This document shows, piece by piece, positions 5,961-13,221 of a stretch of 21,812 bases of DNA. The position numbers were made by a program, and so were the translations under genes. How positions within the stretch are numbered: position 1 is the first letter of the stretch; each line of letters begins with the position of its first letter. Below the pieces are notes generated by a model. The model ran no database searches. It was not told where the DNA came from and saw only the letters and a program-made list of their open reading frames with translations. The stretch is taken from the NCBI GenBank assembly GCA_003153335.1, contig PLYG01000336.1, positions 1-21,812 of the forward strand, read 5' to 3'. The DNA is from Betaproteobacteria bacterium (GTDB lineage: Bacteria; Pseudomonadota; Gammaproteobacteria; Burkholderiales; Casimicrobiaceae).

Positions 5961-7319
5961 CTAGCTCGCGGCCTTCGCCGCCTTCATTGGCACTACGTTA
6001 TCAATCGCCAGGGCGTCGATGTAGTCCGCCCAAGCCTGCAACAACTTCCGGCGAGTCTCCCGATGTTCCGAGCGGTCGTAAGCCGCCTTGGTGTTATCCG
6101 TCTCGGCGTGCGCTAGCTGCTTCTCTATCACTTCGGAGCGCCACTGCCCGGACTCGTTGGCCCACGTCGAAAACAGCGAGCGGCAACCGTGGCCGGTCAT
6201 CTGTCCCGCGTAGCCGGCGCTCTTGGTAATGAAATAAAGGATTGCGTTTTCGCTGATGGGCTTAGGCGTTGCCATGCTCCGCGTGACGATGGGAAAGACG
6301 TAGCCGTATTCTTTCGTGACCGGCTTGAGCTGGCGGAGGATAGCCGCTGCCTGCGTTGATAGCGGTACCCAATGCGGCCGGCGCGACTTCATGCGCTCGG
6401 CGGGTATGAGCCATTCCGGGTTGTCGCCGTCCAAGCCCTTGAACTCAGTCCACTTCGCGCCCCTCACTTCCCCCGTGCGCGTCGCCGTCAACAGCAATAG
6501 CCAGAAAGCAGAGGTAACGATAGGCGTTGCGTAGATCGCCCGCATACGCTTTACGAACTCACCCAACTCGCGCGGGGTAAGGGACGCGTGGTGCTGTTTG
6601 GGGTTGCTCTTGCGCAGTTGGCGCTTGAGTGCGGCGTATTGGTCTTTGACTACTGCGGTCGGGTCACCAGTAACAAGCCCTTGGATGGCGGCATAACGGA
6701 AGATCGCCCCGAGGCGTTGCTTTACCCGGTCTGCCGTCTCTATCTTGTTGTCGTTGAGCAGTAGCGCCAGGATAGAAAGCACGTCGGCGGCCCTTATGTC
6801 GGCTACCTGTTTCTTTCCGATATGCGGTAAGACGTGATCCTCTATTGATTGCCAAACACTGTCCGAGTGCTCGGGCGTCCACGTCTTAGCGTGGAGCGTG
6901 TGCCACTCCTCCGCCATAGCGCTAAACGTCGCTGCCTCGGTGCGCTTCGTCGCCCGTAGTCGGGCGCGTGCCTCGATGGCCTCACGACGCGATATAACGG
7001 CCTGTGCGCGCTTCTGCTCCTGCTCCGCTGCCTCGGTGGCCCGCTGAGTCTTGCGCAGCTCTGCCGGGTCTTTACCGGCCGCGCGCTGGTCCTTTACTTC
7101 CTGGGCTGCCGACTTCGCGGCAGTCAGGGAGAGCGCCGGAAACTCGCCGAGTGCAACCAGTTTTTCTTTGCCGTCATACCGATATTTAACGCGCCACAGC
7201 TTCGCGCCGCTCGGGCGCACTTCAACATACAAGCCGCCGCCGGCCCATAGACGAAACGGCGCAGCAGCCTTCGGCTTAGCGTGCTCTATGTCTTTGTGCG
7301 TTAGCGCCTTCTTGTGCAT
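5961..7319 (-). CDS. Tyrosine recombinase integrase (P4/CP4-57 type, DUF4102 N-domain)
   Basis: Site-specific recombinase of 452 aa that integrates and excises the element. Domains: DUF4102 arm-binding domain at about 5-85, a charged helical linker at 86-125, SAM-like core-binding domain at about 130-225, and the catalytic domain at about 245-435. All catalytic residues are visible: R281 (TATRTGE), K311 (ERMKS), H377 and R380 (GHGCR), H404 (QLAHAE) and the nucleophile Y414 (AAYDRS). Length fits the P4-integrase family (about 400-450 aa). The frame extends upstream to 7430, but the predicted promoter at 7348-7376 lies inside that extension. ATG 7319 has GGGGC nine bases upstream and begins MHKKALTHKDIE, typical for the family. 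ATG 7337 is an alternative. The gene reads away from ssrA, with its 5' end 272 bases from the tmRNA 3' end. It looks intact and functional. Confidence 0.95.
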   Translation of the reverse strand: MHKKALTHKDIEHAKPKAAAPFRLWAGGGLYVEVRPSGAKLWRVKYRYDGKEKLVALGEFPALSLTAAKSAAQEVKDQRAAGKDPAELRKTQRATEAAEQEQKRAQAVISRREAIEARARLRATKRTEAATFSAMAEEWHTLHAKTWTPEHSDSVWQSIEDHVLPHIGKKQVADIRAADVLSILALLLNDNKIETADRVKQRLGAIFRYAAIQGLVTGDPTAVVKDQYAALKRQLRKSNPKQHHASLTPRELGEFVKRMRAIYATPIVTSAFWLLLLTATRTGEVRGAKWTEFKGLDGDNPEWLIPAERMKSRRPHWVPLSTQAAAILRQLKPVTKEYGYVFPIVTRSMATPKPISENAILYFITKSAGYAGQMTGHGCRSLFSTWANESGQWRSEVIEKQLAHAETDNTKAAYDRSEHRETRRKLLQAWADYIDALAIDNVVPMKAAKAAS

Positions 7320-7347
7320 CGCTGCCCCGTGCTGCATCTCTCTGCGC

Positions 7348-7376
7348 AGTATAGTAGCTTGGGGGCAGTTTGAAAG
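7348..7376 (-). promoter_or_regulatory. Candidate integrase promoter
   Basis: On the minus strand a -10 element TATACT (7353-7348, 5 of 6) has a weak -35 CTTTCA (7376-7371, 3 of 6) at 17-base spacing. Initiation near 7341 would give a 22-base leader to ATG 7319. The nearest GATACCCCC repeat (7392-7400) lies just upstream of the -35, so integrase binding there could repress its own gene. Confidence 0.5.
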
Positions 7377-7391
7377 ACTTTTAGGTAATAA

Positions 7392-7452
7392 GATACCCCC
7401 GTTTGTGGACGGCCAGCGATAACAGGGCAAGGATACCCCCGGCGATACCCCC
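7392..7452. repeat. Three GATACCCCC direct repeats, candidate integrase arm-type sites
   Basis: Identical 9-mers GATACCCCC occur at 7392-7400, 7432-7440 and 7444-7452. The second and third share a longer context (GATACCCCCGGC) and are 12 bases apart, about one helical turn; the first is 40 bases away. They lie between int and the attachment site, where tyrosine integrases bind arm-type sites with their N-terminal domain. Integrase or excisionase binding is inferred. Confidence 0.6.
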
Positions 7453-7479
7453 GGCTTGGGTTTGACTTTAGCGGAGCGC

Positions 7480-7582
7480 CGTTGCGCCGCGTTGCTGCTC
7501 GGGATGGGGTGATAACTAGAGGGAAAAGCGCCCGGAGGCGGGCCAGCGTGTTACTTACTGGCCCCCGTTGCGCTTCGTTGCT
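7480..7582. repeat. 17-bp imperfect direct repeat next to the attachment site
   Basis: CGTTGCGCCGCGTTGCT (7480-7496) and CGTTGCGCTTCGTTGCT (7566-7582) match at 15 of 17 positions. The right copy lies nine bases from the tmRNA 3' end. They could be further integrase/accessory sites or a chance GC-rich match. Confidence 0.4.
7524..7564 (-). terminator. Possible ssrA terminator supplied by the element
   Basis: Downstream of tmRNA on the minus strand, GGGCCAG (7564-7558) can pair with CTGGCCC (7546-7540). Alternatively GCCCG (7543-7539) pairs with CGGGC (7534-7530) over a four-base loop, followed two bases later by TTTT (7527-7524). The two hairpins share bases and exclude each other. The second has the form of a short rho-independent terminator. 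Confidence 0.4.
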
Positions 7583-7591
7583 ACAAGAAAG

Positions 7592-7630
7592 TGGTGGAGG
7601 CGGCGGGAATCGAACCCGCGTCCGAAAACG
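7592..7630 (-). other. Element attachment site in the tmRNA T-arm/acceptor end
   Basis: The 3' end of tmRNA, including the TΨC arm (GGGTTCGATTCCCGC) and the acceptor strand ending CCACCA, is the usual crossover region for integrases of this class. The element abuts it and keeps the tmRNA intact. The exact core cannot be defined without the other end or an empty site, so the right coordinate is a rough limit. Confidence 0.65.
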
Positions 7631-7957
7631 CTACACAGTCGGGACTACATGCTTAGCCACATCATTGTGCTCTCGCCCCGGCGCCACTGACGGACAGGCA
7701 ACGCCGGGACCAGTCACCTTGCTTTAGCGTGTCGTCCAAGTGACCCGGACGCACGCGATCGCTCGAAATGTCCTCGCTGTGACAGTTACATCACCCGGGC
7801 TGAGCGCCGCCCGGTGCGAGGTCCGGCGGGATTAAGCCGCCAGAGCGTAGTTTTCGTCGTTCGCAGTTAAGTTTGCGATTGCAGAGGATTCACAAGGTTC
7901 TGCACCTTGGCATGCCCCGCGCTGCTTCACAGTCCCCGTCGAAACCAGGTCGCCCCC
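7592..7957 (-). ncRNA. ssrA: tmRNA (transfer-messenger RNA)
   Basis: Rescues stalled ribosomes by trans-translation with SmpB. The tRNA-like ends pair: 5' GGGGGCG (7957-7951) with CGCCTCC (7602-7596), including one G-U pair, followed by the discriminator A and an encoded CCA (7594-7592). The TΨC arm GGGTTCGATTCCCGC is clear near the 3' end. The tag frame lies at 7864-7832: GCG AAC GAC GAA AAC TAC GCT CTG GCG GCT TAA, encoding ANDENYALAA, the tag found in E. coli and some betaproteobacteria. Length is 366 bases (E. coli 363). The 5' CTGGTTTCGACGGGG segment is also standard. The gene is a one-piece tmRNA and stays functional after element insertion because the 3' end is rebuilt. No convincing promoter was identified upstream between 7958 and 8060. 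Confidence 0.97.
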
Positions 7958-8152
7958 GGTAACCGGTCCTGCGGCGAGCCTTGCCAAATCTGCTCGCGCA
8001 CTGGTGTCGATATGATACCACCGCGAGGGCAAGGTTCCTCGCGCGGCTTGCCGTTAGGTTCGTTATATGGAGGCTGCAGAACGCAAGCCAAGAGCCCGCG
8101 TCGCTTGGCAAGCACTGAGCCGGTGCGAGCCGGTCGTTGAAAAGGCGTCGGG

Positions 8153-8158
8153 TACAAT
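8153..8158 (+). promoter_or_regulatory. Candidate -10 element upstream of manC
   Basis: TACAAT (5 of 6 matches to TATAAT) lies 27 bases before the manC ATG. TTGAAA at 8137-8142 is only 10 bases upstream and cannot serve as its -35; nothing good stands at 17 bases. The 228 bases between ssrA and manC hold no other clear feature. Confidence 0.35.
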
Positions 8159-8185
8159 GAGCCAGCTCGGAAAACCGTTCTGAAC

Positions 8186-9631
8186 ATGCCCATGCCGTTG
8201 GTTCCCATCATCCTGTCCGGCGGCGCCGGAACGCGCCTGTGGCCGCTGTCGCGCGAGACCGCGCCGAAGCCTTTCCTCGTCCTGCCGGATGGCGAGACGC
8301 TGCTCGGCAAGACCGCCGCCCGCGCCGTGGCGCTGCCCGACGTCGCCGGACTCGTCGTCATCACCAACCGCGATTATTACTTTCAGACCAAGGACCAGTT
8401 CTCGGCCGCGATCGACAATACGCCTGCGCGCGTTGCCTATCTGCTCGAGCCTTTCGGGCGCAACACCGGGCCGGCGATCGCGCTCGGCGCGCTCTACGCT
8501 GAATCGCAGTACGGTGCCGATGCGATCCTGCTTGTGCTGCCGTCCGATCATCTTATCCGCGATGGCGGCGCGTTCACCGCAGCCGTCGATCGCGCCAAGA
8601 CCCTTGCCGCGGCGGGATGGATCGTGACTTTCGGCATCGGCCCGACGCATCCCGAGACCGGGTACGGCTACATCGAATGTGGCGAGACGCTTGGATCGGG
8701 TGATGCGTTTCGCGCCGCGCGCTTTATCGAAAAGCCGCCGCTCGCTGATGCGGTGGCGTTCCTGACCGCCGGCAGCTACGTCTGGAACTCGGGTATGTTC
8801 TGCTTCACGCCCGCGACGATACTCGCGGCATTCCGCGACCACGCGCCGACGATGTACGAAGCGGCAAAGAGCGTGTGGCATGGGCTGCGCGCCGGCGCCG
8901 ACGCATCGATGCTGGAGATCGATGCCGCGCTGTTTGCCGCCGTGCCGGACATTTCGATCGACTACGCGGTGATGGAAAAGGCCGATCGGGTCGCGGTCAT
9001 CCGCGGCGGTTTCGACTGGAGCGACGTCGGCTCGTGGCAGGCAGTCTCGGCGCTGACCGAGCCGGACGCCGCCGGCAATCGCGGCCAGGGCGAACGCGTG
9101 TCGATCGGCACCCGGGATACGTTCGTCCATGCCGGCGACCGCGTCGTCGCCACCGTCGGCGTAGACAATCTGGTCATCGTCGACACCCCGGATGCGGTGC
9201 TGGTCGCACACCGCGATCACCTGCAGCGCGTCCGCGAAGTCGTCGGCGAGCTGAAGGCGCGCGGCCACGATGCCTACAAGCTGCACCGGACCGTCGCCCG
9301 GCCGTGGGGCGCATACACGGTGCTGCAGGAAGGGCCCGGATTCAAGATCAAGCGCATCGAGGTCAGACCGGGCGGTGCGCTGTCGCTGCAGCTCCACCAT
9401 CGTCGCGGCGAGCATTGGGTCGTTGTCAGCGGCGAAGCGCGAGTCACCAACGGCGATCGCGTTTATCCGGTTCACGTCAACGAATCGACTTTCATTCCGA
9501 TCGAGACCCGGCACCGGCTCGAGAACCCCCGCGACGAGCCGTTGATCATGATCGAAGTGCAGTGTGGCGATTACCTGGGCGAAGACGACATCGTCCGCTT
9601 CGACGATCAGTACGGCCGCGTCGCACATTGA
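8186..9631 (+). CDS. manC: Mannose-1-phosphate guanylyltransferase / mannose-6-phosphate isomerase
   Basis: Bifunctional type II PMI-GMP enzyme (AlgA/XanB/CpsB family) of 481 aa that makes GDP-mannose for polysaccharide synthesis in the cytoplasm. The N-terminal nucleotidyltransferase has the signature GGAGTRLWPLSRETAPKPF at residues 12-30 and FIEKP near 183. The C-terminal cupin isomerase domain has RPWGAY near 371 and the motif QLHHRRGEHWVVVSGEA near 402-418, with the expected His and Glu metal ligands. Length is normal for the family. ATG 8186 is followed by another in-frame ATG at 8192, and neither has a strong ribosome-binding site. The TGA overlaps a TTG that probably starts mfd (TTGA), so the two genes are likely co-transcribed. 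No other polysaccharide gene is adjacent in the window. Confidence 0.95.
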   Translation: MPMPLVPIILSGGAGTRLWPLSRETAPKPFLVLPDGETLLGKTAARAVALPDVAGLVVITNRDYYFQTKDQFSAAIDNTPARVAYLLEPFGRNTGPAIALGALYAESQYGADAILLVLPSDHLIRDGGAFTAAVDRAKTLAAAGWIVTFGIGPTHPETGYGYIECGETLGSGDAFRAARFIEKPPLADAVAFLTAGSYVWNSGMFCFTPATILAAFRDHAPTMYEAAKSVWHGLRAGADASMLEIDAALFAAVPDISIDYAVMEKADRVAVIRGGFDWSDVGSWQAVSALTEPDAAGNRGQGERVSIGTRDTFVHAGDRVVATVGVDNLVIVDTPDAVLVAHRDHLQRVREVVGELKARGHDAYKLHRTVARPWGAYTVLQEGPGFKIKRIEVRPGGALSLQLHHRRGEHWVVVSGEARVTNGDRVYPVHVNESTFIPIETRHRLENPRDEPLIMIEVQCGDYLGEDDIVRFDDQYGRVAH

Positions 9632-12600
9632 GGTCTCCGTCGCCGGCGTCCAGCCCGCCGCCGTTCGTTCCCCTTCCCCGCCTTCTGCCCGCCGTACCGC
9701 TCCCCGGGCGGAAGGCCGTCGCACAGCCATTCGCCGGTTCCGCCGACGCGCTGGCCCTATCGCAAGCTGCGACTGAAGCTGCGAAGCGCGGGCAGCTCGT
9801 CGCCGTCGTCTGCGCCGACGCGCTGGCCGCGCAGCGGCTGGCCGCCGAAATCGCGTGGTTCGCTCCGGCGCTCAAGCTCGCGGTCTTGCCCGACTGGGAG
9901 ACGCTGCCGTACGATCATTTTTCGCCCCATCAGGACCTGGTGTCGGAGCGGCTGGCGACGCTCTACCGCATGTCGCGCGGCGACTGCGATATGGTGATCG
10001 TCGCGGCGACAACGGCGCTGTATCGCTTCGCGCCACCGTCGTATCTCGCGGCGTTCACGTTTTTTATCGAGCAGGGCGAAACGCTCGACGTCGATCGCCT
10101 GCGCTCGCAGCTCGCGCTGGCCGGCTACCAGCATGTCACGCAGGTCGTTTCCCCGGGCGAATTCGGCATACGCGGCGGCTTGATCGACCTGTTTCCAATG
10201 GGCAGCCCGCTGCCCTACCGCATCGACCTGTTCGACAACCAGATCGAATCGATCCGCACCTTCGACGTCGACAGCCAGCGCACCGTCTACCCGGTGCCGC
10301 GGGTGCGGTTGCTTCCGGCGCGCGAGTTTCCGCAGGACGAAGCCGGTCGCACGCGCTTTCGTGGGCGGTTTCGCGAAGTATTCGAAGGCGACCCGTCAAA
10401 GTCGCCGTTGTACAAGGATGTGTCCAACGGCGTCATGCCCGCCGGCATCGAGTACTACCTGCCGCTGTTTTTCGACGCGACTGCGACGCTGACCGAGTAT
10501 CTGCCGGCGGAGGCTCTGGTCTGCCTGCACGGCGACGTGCCCTCGGCGATCCGGCGTTTCTGGGAAGACACCGATGCGCGCTACCGGCTGTTGCGCGGCG
10601 ATCGCGCGCGGCCGCTGCTCGCGCCGAACGAGTTGTTCGTGCCGGAGGACGAGTTCCATCGCGTACTGAAGCCGTTCGCCCGCATCGAGCTCGCGTCCGA
10701 CGAAACGGCGGCATCCGACGCGCGCACGGCCCCGGCGTCTACCGATACTGCAACCAAGCGCCCGATCGAAGGCATCGATGCCGACGCCGCTGCGCCGCCT
10801 GCCGCTGAAGTCACCGCGCCCGCCAGGACGTCGCGACACGGACCGGCCACGCACGCGCTGCCTGCCGTCCAGGTCGATCGCCGCGCCGACGATCCGCTGC
10901 GCGCGCTCAAACGCCACGTGACGACCACGCGCGAACGCATATTGATCGGGGCGGAGAGCCTCGGGCGCCGCGAAACCATGCAGCAGTATTTCGCCGAATA
11001 CGGATTCAAGCCGGCGCTGGTCGCCGACTGGGCCGAGTTCATCGCCGGCGACGCGAGCCCGGCCCTGGTCGCGAGTCCGCTCCATGCCGGTTTCGTCTGG
11101 CCCGAAGCCAACATCGCGCTGATCACCGAGGCCGAGCTCTACGCGGGCGTCGTGCGGCGACCGGGCAAGCGCGATGTGCGGCGCAGCAACGTCGACGCGA
11201 TGCTGCGCGATTTGTCCGAGGTGCGGGTCGGCGATCCGGTCGTGCACGAGCAGCATGGCATCGGTCGCTACCTCGGCCTCACCACACTCGATCTGGGCGA
11301 CGGTCCGAACGAATTCCTGCATCTGCTGTACGCGAACGACGCTAAACTGTACGTGCCGGTATCGAGTCTCCATCTGATCAGCCGCTACAGCGGCGCATCG
11401 CCCGATGCGGCGCCGCTGCACGAACTCGGCAGCGGGCAATGGGACAAGGCGAAGAAAAAAGCGGCGCAGCGCGCGCACGACACCGCAGCCGAGCTCTTGA
11501 ACCTCTACGCGCAGCGTGCCGCCCGGCAAGGACACGCGTTCAAATACGATCTGCACGAATACGAGGCATTCGCCGCGGGCTTCGGCTTCGAGGAAACGCC
11601 CGACCAGGCGGCGGCGATCGAGGCGGTGATCCGCGACCTCACCTCGGGCAAGCCGATGGACAGGCTGGTTTGCGGCGATGTCGGATTCGGCAAGACCGAA
11701 GTGGCGCTCCGCGCGGCGTTCGTCGCAGTGGCCGACGGCAAGCAGGTGGCGGTGCTCGTGCCGACGACCCTGCTGGTCGAGCAGCATTTCCAGACCTTCT
11801 CCGACCGTTTCGCCGACTTGCCGGTCAAGCTCGCCGAACTGTCGCGCTTCCGCTCGGCGGCCGAGATGAAGACGGTGCTGGAGGGTCTTGCCAGCGGACG
11901 CATCGATCTCGTCATCGGCACGCACAAGCTTATCCAGCGCGACGTGAAGTTCCAGCGCCTCGGTCTGGTGGTGATCGACGAGGAGCACCGCTTCGGCGTG
12001 CGGCAGAAGGAGCAGCTGAAACGGCTGCGCGCCGAGGTCGACGTGCTGACGCTGACGGCGACGCCAATCCCGCGCACGCTGGCGATGTCGCTCGAGGGCC
12101 TGCGCGACTTTTCGGTGATCGCCACCGCGCCCGAGCGGCGCCTGGCGATCAAGACCTTCGTCTCGCAATACTCGCCCGGCATCGTGCGTGAAGCGTGCCT
12201 GCGCGAGCTCAAGCGAGGCGGGCAGATCTACTTCCTGCACAACGACATCGACACGATCGCGACAATGGGACAGAAGCTCGAGTCACTGATGCCCGAGGCC
12301 CGCATCGCGATCGCACATGGTCAGATGCCCGAGCGCGAGCTGGAGCGGGTGATGCGGGATTTCTACCAGCAGCGGTCCAATCTCTTGCTTTGCTCGACGA
12401 TCATCGAGACCGGCATCGACGTGCCGACCGCCAATACGATCATCATCCATCGCGCCGACAAGTTCGGCCTGGCGCAGCTCCATCAGCTGCGCGGCCGCGT
12501 CGGGCGCTCGCACCACCAGGCGTACGCCTATCTGCTAACGCCGCGCGAGGAAGCGCTTTCGGTGCAGGCCAAGAAGCGCCTCGAAGCGATCCAGCTGATG

Positions 12601-13221
12601 GAGGACCTGGGCTCCGGCTTCTACCTCGCGATGCACGACCTCGAGATCCGCGGCGCCGGAGAGGTCCTCGGCGACGAGCAGTCGGGTGAGATGCAGCAGA
12701 TCGGCTTTCAGCTCTACACCGAAATGCTCAAGGCCGCCGTCGATTCGCTGCGCTCCGGACGCGAGCCGAATCTCAACGACCCGATGGGCGTCACCACCGA
12801 GATCAACCTGCATGTTCCGGCGCTGTTGCCGGAGACCTACTGCAACGACGTGCACGAGCGCCTGGTGCTCTACAAGCGGCTGGCCAATTGCGACACCGCG
12901 GCCGAGCTTACCTCGATGCAGGAGGAGTTGATCGACCGCTTCGGCCTTCCGCCCGAACAGGCGCAGGCGCTGCTCTATTGTCATCGGCTGCGACTTCTGG
13001 CCAAGCCGCTCGGCGTGATCAAGGTCGATGCCGGCCCCGAGCGCTCGCAAGTTCTGTTCGGGCCGAAGCCGCCGTTCGATGCCGGCAAGCTGATCGCGCT
13101 GATCCAGAGGGACGGCCGCTACCGTTTCGCCGGCCAGGATCGCGTACGGATCGAGCGCGCCGCGCCGGCGATCGAAGATCGGGTCGGGCTGATCGAAGAA
13201 TTTTTAGGCAGACTGCGATGA
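9628..13221 (+). CDS. mfd: Transcription-repair coupling factor Mfd
   Basis: DNA translocase that removes stalled RNA polymerase and recruits UvrA; about 1197 aa (E. coli 1148). The UvrB-like N-terminal module spans about 50-345. The RNA-polymerase-interacting CarD-like domain is at about 531-588 (VGDPVVHEQHGIGRYLGL). RecG-like helicase motifs follow: Walker A GDVGFGKTE at 683-691, DEEH at 784-787 and QLRGRVGRS at 953-961. The TRCF C-terminal domain ends at FLGRLR. An Ala/Pro-rich linker of about 55 residues (356-410) is longer than usual. The frame is open back to 8875, but that extension is manC in another frame. No ATG or GTG lies nearby, so TTG 9628, overlapping the manC stop, is the best start. 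The stop overlaps the next ATG as ATGA. Confidence 0.95.
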   Translation: MRSPSPASSPPPFVPLPRLLPAVPLPGRKAVAQPFAGSADALALSQAATEAAKRGQLVAVVCADALAAQRLAAEIAWFAPALKLAVLPDWETLPYDHFSPHQDLVSERLATLYRMSRGDCDMVIVAATTALYRFAPPSYLAAFTFFIEQGETLDVDRLRSQLALAGYQHVTQVVSPGEFGIRGGLIDLFPMGSPLPYRIDLFDNQIESIRTFDVDSQRTVYPVPRVRLLPAREFPQDEAGRTRFRGRFREVFEGDPSKSPLYKDVSNGVMPAGIEYYLPLFFDATATLTEYLPAEALVCLHGDVPSAIRRFWEDTDARYRLLRGDRARPLLAPNELFVPEDEFHRVLKPFARIELASDETAASDARTAPASTDTATKRPIEGIDADAAAPPAAEVTAPARTSRHGPATHALPAVQVDRRADDPLRALKRHVTTTRERILIGAESLGRRETMQQYFAEYGFKPALVADWAEFIAGDASPALVASPLHAGFVWPEANIALITEAELYAGVVRRPGKRDVRRSNVDAMLRDLSEVRVGDPVVHEQHGIGRYLGLTTLDLGDGPNEFLHLLYANDAKLYVPVSSLHLISRYSGASPDAAPLHELGSGQWDKAKKKAAQRAHDTAAELLNLYAQRAARQGHAFKYDLHEYEAFAAGFGFEETPDQAAAIEAVIRDLTSGKPMDRLVCGDVGFGKTEVALRAAFVAVADGKQVAVLVPTTLLVEQHFQTFSDRFADLPVKLAELSRFRSAAEMKTVLEGLASGRIDLVIGTHKLIQRDVKFQRLGLVVIDEEHRFGVRQKEQLKRLRAEVDVLTLTATPIPRTLAMSLEGLRDFSVIATAPERRLAIKTFVSQYSPGIVREACLRELKRGGQIYFLHNDIDTIATMGQKLESLMPEARIAIAHGQMPERELERVMRDFYQQRSNLLLCSTIIETGIDVPTANTIIIHRADKFGLAQLHQLRGRVGRSHHQAYAYLLTPREEALSVQAKKRLEAIQLMEDLGSGFYLAMHDLEIRGAGEVLGDEQSGEMQQIGFQLYTEMLKAAVDSLRSGREPNLNDPMGVTTEINLHVPALLPETYCNDVHERLVLYKRLANCDTAAELTSMQEELIDRFGLPPEQAQALLYCHRLRLLAKPLGVIKVDAGPERSQVLFGPKPPFDAGKLIALIQRDGRYRFAGQDRVRIERAAPAIEDRVGLIEEFLGRLR

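Larger units (their letters stand above)
1..7591. mobile_element. Integrative element inserted at the ssrA 3' end (right part only)
   Basis: A tyrosine integrase lies beside the 3' end of the tmRNA gene, and every gene to its left is on the minus strand. The block is visibly less GC-rich than the host DNA to the right. It carries an AlpA-type regulator, a TOPRIM/DUF3987-type primase-like protein and several small unknown genes in overlapping operons. Integration at tRNA or tmRNA 3' ends by integrases with this N-terminal domain is well established; E. coli CP4-57 in ssrA is an example. I found no second copy of the ssrA 3' sequence in the window, so the far attachment site must lie beyond the left edge. 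The gene set resembles P4-like satellites and small prophage-like islands. No capsid, terminase or conjugation gene is seen. The boundary at 7591/7592 is the end of mature tmRNA, and the true crossover lies somewhere inside the tmRNA 3' region. Confidence 0.85.

Noticed and set aside
7320..7430. N-terminal extension of the integrase to 7430
   Set aside because: The likely int promoter (7348-7376) lies within it, and the family N-terminus starts at MHKKALTHKD.
7392..7452. GATACCCCC repeats as a CRISPR array
   Set aside because: The units are only 9 bases with unequal spacing (40 and 12 bases) and no cas genes nearby.
1..7591. Toxin-antitoxin, restriction or known defence genes among the small ORFs
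   Set aside because: I looked for nuclease, methylase, antitoxin and reverse-transcriptase motifs and found none convincing in the visible genes.
7482..7727. 81-codon plus-strand ORF with GGGGNRTRVR
   Set aside because: This is translation across the antisense of the tmRNA 3' end, a well-known false ORF.
7832..8032. 66-codon minus-strand ORF ending ANDENYALAA
   Set aside because: Only the last 11 codons (7864-7832) are real, as the tmRNA tag; the rest is tmRNA structure and leader.
8875..9627. Upstream extension of the mfd frame
   Set aside because: Lies in manC in another frame and encodes Arg-rich sequence unlike any Mfd N-terminus.
8063..9730. Long 555-codon minus-strand frame opposite manC
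   Set aside because: manC on the plus strand has full family motifs. The antisense frame is Arg/Asp/Val-rich without recognisable motifs and is an artefact of GC-rich codon use.
10396..12240. 614-codon minus-strand frame opposite mfd
   Set aside because: Antisense to conserved mfd helicase motifs; composition is that of a GC shadow frame.
12888..13217. Upstream extension of the MBL-fold frame
   Set aside because: Overlaps conserved mfd C-terminal coding sequence; ATG 13218 gives the normal family N-terminus and an ATGA overlap.
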